DNA of 64,000 nt. Source: Chlamydiota bacterium. Lineage in GTDB: Bacteria > Chlamydiota > Chlamydiia > Chlamydiales > Rhabdochlamydiaceae. The DNA is taken from NCBI GenBank assembly GCA_021772335.1, contig JAJFMD010000002.1, forward strand, positions 62,001 to 126,000. Reading direction: 5' to 3'. Below are positions 44,217 to 51,865 of this stretch, piece by piece (positions within the stretch are counted from its first letter, which is position 1; the number at the start of each line of letters is the position of its first letter). Below the pieces are notes generated by a model that had not been told where the DNA came from, did no database searches, and worked only from the letters and a program-made list of their open reading frames with translations. The translations under genes and the position numbers were made by a program.

Positions 44217-44246
44217 TTGAGCAAAATGTTAAGAATTTGTTAAGAT
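44217..44246 (+). promoter_or_regulatory. Shared Inc-array promoter with TTAA-N7-TTAA box (copy 1)
   Basis: TTGAGC, 18 bases, then TAAGAT preceded by TGT (extended -10 form). Inside the spacer lies a second TGTTAAGA, giving a direct repeat TTAA-N7-TTAA one helical turn apart. The TAAGAT ends exactly 34 bases before the ATG at 44281. Two further array genes have the same element at the same distance. Confidence 0.65.
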
Positions 44247-44280
44247 GCTCTCATTTAGAGCATTCTGCAGAGGAGAAATT

Positions 44281-44817
44281 ATGACAGGCATTTCAAATAC
44301 CCTTAGAGATTATGGCAATCAAGCGGCTAATGCAATCAGATATTACACCGTTTATAGCCCAAGCGCTATGATTACTATGCAACAAATTGGCCTAAACTTC
44401 AAAGAAACGGAATCCTCTGCTAAAGATTTTTATAAGGCATATGACAAAGCGTTTTCTAGAGCAACTCGAGAGTTTCCAAATCCCACTTCAAATGATCTCA
44501 ATGCAATAAACGAGAAATACGTTCAAGCTATGACAAAATTAAGTTCCTTTAAGGTGTCTTTTAAGGATATGGTAAAGCAGAGAAATATCTTTGCGATTGT
44601 TTGTGCTCCTATTTTTGCAGCAGCTATAGCATTAGCTGTTCTAGCGTTTGTTTTTGCAAATCCACTAGCATATATCATATCAGGAGCAATTCTTCTTGCA
44701 GCTGGAACATCCCTTGCAATCACCTCACTAGCAAGGCATGTTCAATACCAAAGCGCGCTGAATACCTTAGCTAAAGTAAGCGCATATAAAACACTAATGT
44801 ATAACAACTCCTTGTGA
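44281..44817 (+). CDS. Inc-like protein (array member 3)
   Basis: A 178-residue protein with a ~100-residue helical N-terminus, then KQRNIFAIVCAPIFAAAI and FANPLAYIISGAILLAAG forming the two hydrophobic lobes (about 103-126 and 128-150), then SLARHVQYQSALN and a short C-terminal tail. GAGGAGA seven bases before the ATG fixes the start; a longer in-frame reading has no ribosome binding site. The core motif QRN-x-FAI, FA-x-PLA, GAILL and RH-x-QYQ recurs in members 4-7. Driven by the shared promoter element. Predicted inclusion-membrane protein by domain layout. Confidence 0.78.
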   Translation: MTGISNTLRDYGNQAANAIRYYTVYSPSAMITMQQIGLNFKETESSAKDFYKAYDKAFSRATREFPNPTSNDLNAINEKYVQAMTKLSSFKVSFKDMVKQRNIFAIVCAPIFAAAIALAVLAFVFANPLAYIISGAILLAAGTSLAITSLARHVQYQSALNTLAKVSAYKTLMYNNSL

Positions 44818-44906
44818 TTACTTAACTTTTATAGATTCATTACTTTTAGCATTTTATATACTAATTGTTGCGAAATAAAATTTTTATAATAAAGACTTAA
44901 ATTGAG

Positions 44907-44936
44907 TTGAGCGAAATGTTAAGAGCCTGTTAAGAT
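44907..44936 (+). promoter_or_regulatory. Shared Inc-array promoter with TTAA-N7-TTAA box (copy 2)
   Basis: TTGAGC, 18 bases, TAAGAT, with TGTTAAGA repeated inside the spacer. The -10 ends 34 bases before the ATG at 44971. The upstream ~60 bases (CTTTTATAGAT..., TATACTAATT...) also match the region before copy 3, so the whole regulatory block was duplicated. Confidence 0.65.
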
Positions 44937-44970
44937 ATTTCCATTTTAAACATTCCGCAAAGGAGGAATT

Positions 44971-45654
44971 ATGTCAGGCAGTTTTTCAATGTTCGATGGA
45001 CCACACTTCGGTGAATCAAGCCGCCTAGGTTATGAAATGTTCAGAGGACCTCAAGTTAATCAAGGAACGTTCAATGCTAGTAGTTCACAACCGGCGACTG
45101 ATAGCTCCAACGTTGCTGATCTTTTAAGGGATATCCCTGCTTTTGGAAATATCAGTTCAGTGTCAACTCAAGTAAAAGCAGAAATAGCTAACGATCGAAC
45201 ACTTAGCAAAAGAGAAGCTAGGATCCTTACTGCTGATATGGAGCGAGCAATAAAAAATGAAGACAAAAAATTAGATAGAAAATGCTCATCTAATGACGCT
45301 ACTAGCAATATTGACAAAGTTACAAATGAAATGCAAAAAGCAGCTGATAAACTTCAAAAATTTGCTAATCAAAAACTTGATCCAGTGAAGTGTCTAAAAC
45401 AAAGAAATAGCTTAGCAATTGCTTGCGGCCCTATTTTAGCTGCAGCTATAGCAATTGCCGCTCTAGCTTTTATTTTTGCGGCTCCTTTAGCTTTTATCAT
45501 CGCAGGAGCAATTCTTCTTGGAACAGGACTAGCTCTTGGAATCAGTTCTTTAGCAAGACATATTCAATATCAAAGCCAAATCAACAGTGCAGCAAAACTA
45601 GCTGCTTGTAGCATGCAGATGATTAAGCAAGCGAGTAGGCAACTCGCTCCTTAA
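44971..45654 (+). CDS. Inc-like protein (array member 4)
   Basis: A 227-residue protein: polar N-terminus, then LSKREARILTADMERAIKNE and a helical CSSNDATSNIDKVTNEMQKA, followed by LKQRNSLAIACGPILAAAI and FAAPLAFIIAGAILLGTG (two lobes at about 147-170 and 172-194) and SLARHIQYQSQIN. Its closest relative is member 5, which shares the KREA, CSSNDA and CLKQRNSLAIAC blocks almost word for word, a recent duplication. AGGAGG precedes the ATG. It is followed by a long hairpin. Predicted inclusion-membrane protein. Confidence 0.78.
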   Translation: MSGSFSMFDGPHFGESSRLGYEMFRGPQVNQGTFNASSSQPATDSSNVADLLRDIPAFGNISSVSTQVKAEIANDRTLSKREARILTADMERAIKNEDKKLDRKCSSNDATSNIDKVTNEMQKAADKLQKFANQKLDPVKCLKQRNSLAIACGPILAAAIAIAALAFIFAAPLAFIIAGAILLGTGLALGISSLARHIQYQSQINSAAKLAACSMQMIKQASRQLAP

Positions 45655-45662
45655 TCATCTTT

Positions 45663-45693
45663 ATAAGGCGTAAAGAGCCTCTTTACGCCTTAT
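45663..45693 (+). terminator. Conserved 13-bp hairpin after Inc-like gene 4
   Basis: ATAAGGCGTAAAG and CTTTACGCCTTAT form a perfect 13-bp stem around a 5-base loop, nine bases behind the stop codon. There is no T-run, so it may be a stability or processing element as much as a terminator. The matching hairpin after gene 5 differs at paired positions only. Confidence 0.65.
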
Positions 45694-45764
45694 GTCTCTA
45701 TTCTTCTATCAAGCTAATACATGCATTTTATGACTATGTAAAATGACATAGATGCCTTGAGCAA

Positions 45765-45845
45765 TACATCTAGTGATCTGATTAGCAATCAAAATAAGTG
45801 CATATATAATCCTTATTTACAACAACTCCCTGTGATTACTTAGCT
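45765..45845 (+). pseudogene. Remnant of a deleted Inc-like gene
   Basis: Between array members 4 and 5, GTGATCTGATTAGCAATCAA and the following bases match the region of member 6 that encodes REVISNQNKL. It then joins directly to TACAACAACTCC..GTGATTACTTA, which matches the 3' end of member 3 (YNNSL and stop). The transmembrane part between them is missing. This looks like what remains of an eighth family member after deletion or recombination. Confidence 0.55.
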
Positions 45846-45936
45846 TTTATAGATCCGCTGTTTTTAACATTTCATATACTAATTATTAGACAATATCATT
45901 TTTATAATAAGACAATAGTCTTATTCAGTGTTCATC

Positions 45937-45966
45937 TTGAATTAAATGTTAAGATTTTGTTAAGAT
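45937..45966 (+). promoter_or_regulatory. Shared Inc-array promoter with TTAA-N7-TTAA box (copy 3)
   Basis: TTGAAT, 18 bases, TAAGAT, with the repeated TGTTAAGA in the spacer. The -10 ends 34 bases before the ATG at 46001, identical to copies 1 and 2. The bases after the -10 (CTCCATTTAAAACATTCCG) are also conserved with copy 2, so the 5' untranslated leader is shared. Confidence 0.65.
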
Positions 45967-46000
45967 ATCTCCATTTAAAACATTCCGAAAAGGAGAAATT

Positions 46001-46633
46001 ATGTCATCCGGTGCTACTTCACTACCAGTAAGAAAACCAGTAGAAACTGATTCAATATTCAACAATGTTAATCATAATGGTTCGCAACTTTTGCTAGCAA
46101 ATTTTGATATTTCTAGTTTTCTAGGTACAAATTTAATGAGCTCCCAAATGCCAGCCCAAATAGCTAAAGATCCTGAATTAAGCAAAAGAGAAGCTACAAT
46201 CATTACTGCTGATATGAAGCGTGCAATAAAAAATCAGAACAAAAAATTAGATGCACAATGCTCATCTAATGACGCTAGCAGCAATATCGACAAAGTTACA
46301 AAAGAAATGCAAAAAGCAAAAGTGAAAATTCAAAAGTTCGAAGATAAAAATCTCGATGTAATAAAGTGTCTAAAACAAAGAAACAGCTTAGCAATTGCGT
46401 GCGTCCCTATTTTAGCTTTAGCTATAAAAATCTCAGCTGTAGCTATCTTTCTAGGTTTTATTTTCGCTGCTCCTTTGGCTTTTGTTCTCGCAGGAGCAAT
46501 TCTTCTTGCAACAGGAATCGCTCTTGGAGTCAGTTCTTTAATAAGACATCTTCAATATCAAAGCCTAGTAAACAGTGCTGCAAAATTAATTGCTTGCGAC
46601 ATGCAGATAATTAAACAAGTGAAGCCAAAATAA
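46001..46633 (+). CDS. Inc-like protein (array member 5)
   Basis: A 210-residue protein closely related to member 4. It shares LSKREATIITADMKRAIKNQ, CSSNDASSNIDKVTKEMQKA and CLKQRNSLAIACVPILAL, with lobes at about 129-156 and 158-180 (FAAPLAFVLAGAILLATG) and SLIRHLQYQS. The N-terminal 55 residues differ completely between the two, so the ends that would face the host have diverged faster than the membrane part. AGGAGA precedes the ATG; same promoter and same type of 3' hairpin as member 4. Confidence 0.78.
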   Translation: MSSGATSLPVRKPVETDSIFNNVNHNGSQLLLANFDISSFLGTNLMSSQMPAQIAKDPELSKREATIITADMKRAIKNQNKKLDAQCSSNDASSNIDKVTKEMQKAKVKIQKFEDKNLDVIKCLKQRNSLAIACVPILALAIKISAVAIFLGFIFAAPLAFVLAGAILLATGIALGVSSLIRHLQYQSLVNSAAKLIACDMQIIKQVKPK

Positions 46634-46642
46634 TAATCTTTT

Positions 46643-46673
46643 TTAAGGTGTAAAGAGTCTCTTTACACCTTAA
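46643..46673 (+). terminator. Conserved 13-bp hairpin after Inc-like gene 5
   Basis: TTAAGGTGTAAAG and CTTTACACCTTAA, a perfect 13-bp stem with the loop AGTCT. Compared with the copy after gene 4, C became T in the left arm and G became A in the right arm, and the outermost pair A-T is T-A, so pairing is kept by compensatory change. Confidence 0.65.
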
Positions 46674-46737
46674 GTCTCCATTCTCTTGCATCAAACCAAT
46701 GTGCTTCGTCAAATTTTTAAGATTATGTAAATTTTTG

Positions 46738-46765
46738 TTGAAAATTTGATCAATGCGCTTACAAT
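46738..46765 (+). promoter_or_regulatory. Candidate promoter of Inc-like gene 6
   Basis: TTGAAA, 16 bases, then TACAAT, ending 31 bases before the ATG at 46797. It differs from the three-copy element: the TTAA repeat is absent, so this gene may be regulated separately. Confidence 0.5.
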
Positions 46766-46796
46766 GTTTGACAGTCATATCTTATATGGAGGGTAT

Positions 46797-47501
46797 ATGG
46801 CAGCATTCATCAACACCCTAGGCGATCTTTTTCGTAGAGATCAAAAATCAAGTGAAGGAACAGCTCCAGAATCAAACAACGCCACTCCCCCACCTATACA
46901 GAGTGGCATTTCAAACGACCTTTTTAAGCTTTTTCAGGATAATGTAATTAGCAGGCCTCTTTTAATAGCTCAAGGTCAAAATATTGATGATTATTCAAAT
47001 CAAAGAACTGATCAAATAACAGTTGATTGTCTTGCCCATATTTCATCAAATCTTAGAAACATTGAAGTGCGCATTGTTAAAAGAGATTTTAGATATGCTC
47101 TTAAAGCAGCTGAGAAACAGATTGCAAAGGAATTTCCAAGTATTACTATAGATAACATAAATGACTTAGCCAAAATATCTAGAGAGGTGATTAGCAATCA
47201 GAATAAGTTGAAAAACAAAAACTTAACCTTAAAAGAAACGTTTAGACAGAGAAACATTTTCTTAATGATCAGCGCTCCATTACTCATCGTTGCATTGATA
47301 TTAGGAGCTCTAGCATGTGTTTTTGCGAACCCTTTGGCTTTAATCATTGCAGGCGCCATTCTTCTCGCAACAGGTACTGCCCTTGGAGTGAGTGCTTTTA
47401 CAAGACATCTTCAATACAAAAAGAATATCAATAATATGGCTAAAATAAATGCGATTATGAATCACACTGTATCCCAAGCTTTGAAAGGGTCTTCTCTTTA
47501 A
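46797..47501 (+). CDS. Inc-like protein (array member 6)
   Basis: A 234-residue protein starting MAAFINTLGDLFRRD, with GGAGGG before the ATG; a longer in-frame start 51 bases upstream lies on the promoter and is rejected. The N-terminal part has a Pro-rich stretch (NNATPPPIQ) and helices; the two lobes are at about 155-177 and 179-201 (FRQRNIFLMISAPLLIVAL, FANPLALIIAGAILLATG), then FTRHLQYKKNIN. The MxxFxNTL start resembles MTGISNTL of member 3. Predicted inclusion-membrane protein. Confidence 0.78.
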   Translation: MAAFINTLGDLFRRDQKSSEGTAPESNNATPPPIQSGISNDLFKLFQDNVISRPLLIAQGQNIDDYSNQRTDQITVDCLAHISSNLRNIEVRIVKRDFRYALKAAEKQIAKEFPSITIDNINDLAKISREVISNQNKLKNKNLTLKETFRQRNIFLMISAPLLIVALILGALACVFANPLALIIAGAILLATGTALGVSAFTRHLQYKKNINNMAKINAIMNHTVSQALKGSSL

Positions 47502-47637
47502 AAGAAACGATTAATAAATAACATGTAATAGATTATTTTAAATCGTCAACTTGTTTAGCAATGTATTGCATTTAGTTTACAACTATTGGCTATTCATTTA
47601 AACTGCTTTTTTATAAATTATTTTATGAGGAGAAAGT

Positions 47638-48297
47638 ATGTATTGGGACGCTCTACAGAATAATCTTGAGTGGGCTTGTTCAGGTCACTTTCAAGATCTA
47701 CAACAACTAGAATCTGCTCTCAGGGACAAAGCTGGGGGTGGTTCTAATATCTCAGATCCTCAATTGCTAGCTTGGGCTCAAAAGGAAATCATTTGGAAAT
47801 ATATCCCAAATGGGTTGTTAGAATGCGAACAAAAAATAGTTTACACAAATATTGTTAATGCAATAAAAACCGAGAATAAAAAAGCATCAAAGCAATATTC
47901 AGAATCTTTATATCAAAATGCACTAAGAGACTCACAACCAATAAGTGACGTTAGAATTCTAAATGAGATTGTTGATTTATCTCATAGAATGAGCCATGTT
48001 AGTCAAGATCGCAATGATTTAAAAACCTACTTTAGACAAAGAAATATCTTCGCTATTGCGTGTGGCCTTGCTCTGGCAATTAGCGTTGTTTTAGCTGTAT
48101 TGGCTTTTGTATTTGCCAATCCTTTATCTTTCATTATTTCCGGCGCAGTTTTTCTTTCATCAGGTGTAGCCTTTGGAGTCACTTCATTAACAAGGCATGT
48201 TCAATACCAAAACAAAGTAAATGACATTGCAAGAACCACATCCTTCGTGCTTCGAGTAATGAGTCAAAACATGGACCGCATAAAAAGGCAACACTAA
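47638..48297 (+). CDS. Inc-like protein (array member 7)
   Basis: A 219-residue protein with a helical N-terminus (WDALQNNLEWACSGHF...), the core FRQRNIFAIACGLALAISV and FANPLSFIISGAVFLSSG (lobes about 137-161 and 163-185) and SLTRHVQYQNKVN. AGGAGAAAG precedes the ATG. It is the last array member and its stop codon touches the stop of pgi on the other strand with no base between. The membrane core is close to member 3, while the N-terminus is unrelated. Confidence 0.78.
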   Translation: MYWDALQNNLEWACSGHFQDLQQLESALRDKAGGGSNISDPQLLAWAQKEIIWKYIPNGLLECEQKIVYTNIVNAIKTENKKASKQYSESLYQNALRDSQPISDVRILNEIVDLSHRMSHVSQDRNDLKTYFRQRNIFAIACGLALAISVVLAVLAFVFANPLSFIISGAVFLSSGVAFGVTSLTRHVQYQNKVNDIARTTSFVLRVMSQNMDRIKRQH

Positions 48298-49899
48298 TTA
48301 AAAGAACGACTTAATCTCATTGAGATAAGCAGCTCCGAGTACAAAATCTCCTAATGGCTTGTTCTCATCTTGCGCTTTAAATTGGTTGATAATTTTCAAA
48401 GCGAGAACCTTTCCAAGCTGCACGCCTTCTTGGTCAAAAGAGTTTATATTCCAAATGAATCCTTGAAAATCAACCTTGTGCTCATAATAAGAAAGCAGCG
48501 CACCCATCATATATGGAGTGAGTTGCTTAGCAAATAATACCGAGTTCGGTCTATTGCCTAAAAACACCTTGTTGGGATTCTTGTGCTTTTGTCCGGTTGC
48601 TAAAGCAATGGATTGAGCAAAAAGATTAGAAAGCAACTTCTTTTGCGAACAGGTCCCTTCATAGCGCACATCTAATCCATATTGTCCCTGGCTAAACCCC
48701 ATCATCTCTAGTGGAACAGGAGTTGTTCCTTGATGAATCGACTGATAAAAGGAGTGTTGACCATTTGTGCCTGGCTCTCCCCAAATAATGGGTCCCGTAT
48801 TAAAATCCACAGGCTCCCCTGTCTTATCAATTCTCTTCCCATTAGATTCCATATCAAGCTGCTGCAAGTGCGCAGGGAAACGCGCTAGCGCTTGGCTATA
48901 GGGAATAACAGCAACAGTTGGTAGTTCAAGAAAATTGTGATTCCAAATCCCAAATAACGCAGTGAGAAGAGGAAGGTTTTTATCGATAGCTGCTGTCATC
49001 GCGTGCTTATCCATCGCACTCGCACCTCTTAAGTACTCCAGTGCTTTATCAATACCAATAGAAAAAGCCAAAGAGACAATACCCACCATTGAGGTTGCAG
49101 AATAGCGGCCACCAATATAGTCCCAAATATAGAACGATTCTATATAGTGCTGAGGATCATCCATTGGACTCCCCTTTCCAGTGATCGCAATCATGTGATC
49201 TTTAGGATCGAGGCCCGCTTTCTTGATTTGTTCTTTGACATATTCTTGATTTGTCAATGTTTCTAAAGTTCCACCTGATTTGGAGACCATTGCAAAAAGA
49301 GTCTTTGAGAAATCAAGATCTTTAAAGATACGCGCTCCGTCATCTGGATCAACATTGGAGAGGAAATGCACGCGGCGATTAGGTTGTTCATATGCCTTTA
49401 ATGCTACGCAAATTGCTTCAGGTCCTAAATCAGAACCTCCAATGCCTACTTGGACAAAGTCAGTAAATTTAGTATTGCTCTTTAAGAATCCTTTTAGCTT
49501 TTCAATCTCAGCCCATGCAAGATCTGCAGCTTCTTTTGCAGGCTTATTCGTGTTCTTATCTTCAAAAAAGTCACGCATTGCTGTATGAAGCACCATACGG
49601 TTTTCACTCTCACAACCCTCAATTTTATTGATTACCTCTCCAGCTTGCATTGCCTGATTCTTTTTCAAAACATCGCACTCTTTTGCAAGTTCAAGAAGCG
49701 CTTCAAGACACTCTTCTGAAACTCTTTGCGTTCCATAAAAAAGCTTAAATCCCAACGCTTCACATTGCATTTTTTTAATCCTCTCAGGAGTTAGGACTCC
49801 TTCCTTGCTTAAATCGAGTGGATGCTCTGCAAGTGCATGAAGCTTTTCTACAGCAGGTAACTCATTAAATCGTGCCACTACAAACCTCTTAATAGTCAT
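48298..49899 (-). CDS. pgi: Glucose-6-phosphate isomerase
   Basis: Pgi interconverts glucose-6-phosphate and fructose-6-phosphate in glycolysis. The 533-residue protein shows VGIGGSDLGPEAICVAL, FAMVSKSGGTLETLTNQEYV, FYIWDYIGGRYSATSMVGI, GEPGTNGQHSFYQSIHQG (catalytic Glu and His region) and the GQCLE-type ending variant FDQEGVQLGK. The start MTIKRFVVARFNELP fits. The first codons and 85 upstream bases recur 1,851 bases away, ahead of a different gene. Hexose-phosphate uptake and glycogen are central to chlamydial carbon use. Confidence 0.97.
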   Translation of the reverse strand: MTIKRFVVARFNELPAVEKLHALAEHPLDLSKEGVLTPERIKKMQCEALGFKLFYGTQRVSEECLEALLELAKECDVLKKNQAMQAGEVINKIEGCESENRMVLHTAMRDFFEDKNTNKPAKEAADLAWAEIEKLKGFLKSNTKFTDFVQVGIGGSDLGPEAICVALKAYEQPNRRVHFLSNVDPDDGARIFKDLDFSKTLFAMVSKSGGTLETLTNQEYVKEQIKKAGLDPKDHMIAITGKGSPMDDPQHYIESFYIWDYIGGRYSATSMVGIVSLAFSIGIDKALEYLRGASAMDKHAMTAAIDKNLPLLTALFGIWNHNFLELPTVAVIPYSQALARFPAHLQQLDMESNGKRIDKTGEPVDFNTGPIIWGEPGTNGQHSFYQSIHQGTTPVPLEMMGFSQGQYGLDVRYEGTCSQKKLLSNLFAQSIALATGQKHKNPNKVFLGNRPNSVLFAKQLTPYMMGALLSYYEHKVDFQGFIWNINSFDQEGVQLGKVLALKIINQFKAQDENKPLGDFVLGAAYLNEIKSFF

Positions 49900-49993
49900 T
49901 TAAAAAAGATTACCATCGCACAACAGCCCTCATCACTCAAGATTTTTTTACCAAATCATCCTTGCCATCAAAGCTATAAAGAAATAATTTGAA
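49883..49993. repeat. 111-base direct repeat, copy 1 (start of pgi and shared upstream region)
   Basis: AACCTCTTAATAGTCATTTA and the following bases, to TTTGAA, occur again at an offset of exactly 1,851 bases with only a few substitutions near the end. This copy includes the first codons of pgi (minus strand) and the leader of the 50017 gene (plus strand), so it must hold the promoters of both. Confidence 0.92.
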
Positions 49994-50016
49994 CAAAGTC
50001 AACAAAGGATTATTCT

Positions 50017-51669
50017 ATGTCTGGATCCATTCCTCCTCTTTCACCAGAAGGAAAACCGCATCATGTTCAATCGGCAAAACAAGAAACGTTCAAAGAATGG
50101 ATTCTTAAGAGAATCCGTTGGGCTTTTGCCTGTATTGGAATTTCATTTTCGAATGATCAGAAAACTCCTAGTTTGAATAGTAGAGTCTCAGGGAATGCTG
50201 AGCCTGCTTCAGAGAGTGTGGATCGTGATATAATAGCGAGCAAAAATTGGAAGGCGGTGATCACTGAACTCAAAGAGGGAAAAAATTTTTCTCCAGAGCA
50301 AGAGGTTGCTATTTTTGAAACGTTAATGAAAGCGGAAAAACTAACAGCTGAGCAATTAGAAATTGCAGGCGTCTTATCTCAAAGCAAATCAGAGTTTAGT
50401 CAAAACTTTAAGATGCTGTTGGATCATAAACCGATTGTTGAGGATTTTGATTTAAGAGAAGCGTTAGGTGATGGGTATATTCATGCTGCTACGCGATACA
50501 CACGATCAGCAGTAAAGATCAGCGATCAGGAATCAATGCAAGTATTTGTAAAGTACGATGGTTCTAGTAGAATTTCAAAGCAGGAACGAAGATTGATTGA
50601 AACTGTCCGCAATAAATCCGAAAATTCAGTTGATAAAACCCAATTATCTCAAATTTTGGAAGATGTGACAACAAGCGAAGATTATTCTTCTGAAACCTGT
50701 AATACAGATCAAGTAGTTCGAAATCGCCTTCTTTCTACAGGATTAAAACCTGGAGATGAATCCACCTTAGTCGATTACATTGAAAGAGGAGAATGGAAAA
50801 ATATTCAGGATTTTATAAAACTCCAAAATCAATTCAATGGACTCACCCCCCAATTTTATTCTAAATTTTCTCTTCATATTTGGATTGCAATGCTAAAAAA
50901 CAAAGATCAGATAGGCCCAGAAGGGTTTGAGCTCATTTCTTTTCTTAAAGATAAGGGTGGAATTGACAAGGCAAAGTGGGAGTATTTAGAAAAATCTGTT
51001 AGAGAATCTCTCCCCGCTCAATCGATTGAGAAAATGGAGTGGAAAAATCTCCGCGAATATTTAACAAATAATCCTCAGGAATCTGCCCAATATTCAGCTC
51101 AAATTTATGCTCAAATGGATGAACATCAGGATAAAATTGATGTAGAAGGATTAAAACTCATCGATCAGATGAAAAAACAGACAGGTCTTGATGAGGATTG
51201 GAGCAATTTTGAAAAATTAGTCATGACATCTCTTCCTAATAGCTTTATAAAAACAATGAACTGGAAGCAGCTCAACGAACTCTTTACGTTTAAACCTGAT
51301 TTAATTTCTAAATACAAAACGGAAATTCAGAAAAAAATAATGGCTAATATCGATGAAATTGATGCGGATGGGCTGCGGCTTATTGCTAAGTTTGAAAAGA
51401 CTCAACAGAAAAGTATGCTCACTACAATCACAAAAAAGCACCTTGAAAATCGAAACTGGAAAAAACTCGACGAATTCCTCGATGTTTATCCCGAACATCT
51501 GGAACAGCTTTCTATTTCAATACATATAGAAATGTCACGGATTACAGAAGCAGAAAGGCGAAATAAAATAGGACAGGCAGGCGTAAAACTTATAGACAAG
51601 ATCATAAAACTCTACCCTAACGATCCGAAATCTTGGGAAGACTTAAGAAGCCATAGCTTAAAGAAATGA
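50017..51669 (+). CDS. Repeat protein of unknown function (paralogue A)
   Basis: A 550-residue protein. The N-terminus (MSGSIPPLSPEGKPHHVQSA, then KEWILKRIRWAFACIGISF) is shared with the 51866 gene and contains an amphipathic or weakly hydrophobic helix. From residue ~255 to the end it holds four repeats of ~65-80 residues. Each has a WK-x-L opening (EWKNIQDF, EWKNLREY, NWKQLNEL, NWKKLDEF) and a later I-x-x-x-G-x-x-LI element (IGPEGFELISFLKD, IDVEGLKLIDQMKK, IDADGLRLIAKFEK, IGQAGVKLIDKIIK). I do not know this repeat. No signal peptide or clear transmembrane segment. AAAGGA precedes the ATG. Possibly a secreted effector, by its lineage-specific duplication. Confidence 0.78.
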   Translation: MSGSIPPLSPEGKPHHVQSAKQETFKEWILKRIRWAFACIGISFSNDQKTPSLNSRVSGNAEPASESVDRDIIASKNWKAVITELKEGKNFSPEQEVAIFETLMKAEKLTAEQLEIAGVLSQSKSEFSQNFKMLLDHKPIVEDFDLREALGDGYIHAATRYTRSAVKISDQESMQVFVKYDGSSRISKQERRLIETVRNKSENSVDKTQLSQILEDVTTSEDYSSETCNTDQVVRNRLLSTGLKPGDESTLVDYIERGEWKNIQDFIKLQNQFNGLTPQFYSKFSLHIWIAMLKNKDQIGPEGFELISFLKDKGGIDKAKWEYLEKSVRESLPAQSIEKMEWKNLREYLTNNPQESAQYSAQIYAQMDEHQDKIDVEGLKLIDQMKKQTGLDEDWSNFEKLVMTSLPNSFIKTMNWKQLNELFTFKPDLISKYKTEIQKKIMANIDEIDADGLRLIAKFEKTQQKSMLTTITKKHLENRNWKKLDEFLDVYPEHLEQLSISIHIEMSRITEAERRNKIGQAGVKLIDKIIKLYPNDPKSWEDLRSHSLKK

Positions 51670-51733
51670 ACCCATTTTTACTAAAATTGCCTTATAGCGC
51701 ATCTATGTCAAACCTGCCTGAGATTTCGAAGGC

Positions 51734-51844
51734 AACCTCTTAATAGTCATTTAAAAAAGATTACCATCGCACAACAGCCCTCATCACTCAAGATTTTTTT
51801 ACCAAATCATCCTTGCCATCAAAGTTGTAAAGAAATAATTTGAA
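51734..51844. repeat. 111-base direct repeat, copy 2 (relic of pgi start ahead of the second paralogue)
   Basis: Second copy of the pgi start region. The six bases before it no longer continue pgi, so these pgi codons are a dead relic. It supplies the leader and presumably the promoter of the 51866 gene. The change GCTAT to GTTGT near 51825 removes a TATAAA-like string present in copy 1, so the two promoters may differ in strength. Confidence 0.92.
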
Positions 51845-51865
51845 TTTTTTACAAAGGATATTTCT

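Noticed and set aside
44229-44243. TTAA-N7-TTAA as a CtrA binding site
   Set aside because: CtrA regulons belong to Alphaproteobacteria, whereas every other sign here points to Chlamydiota. The element also lies inside a plausible sigma-70-type promoter. It is reported as a direct repeat without naming a regulator.
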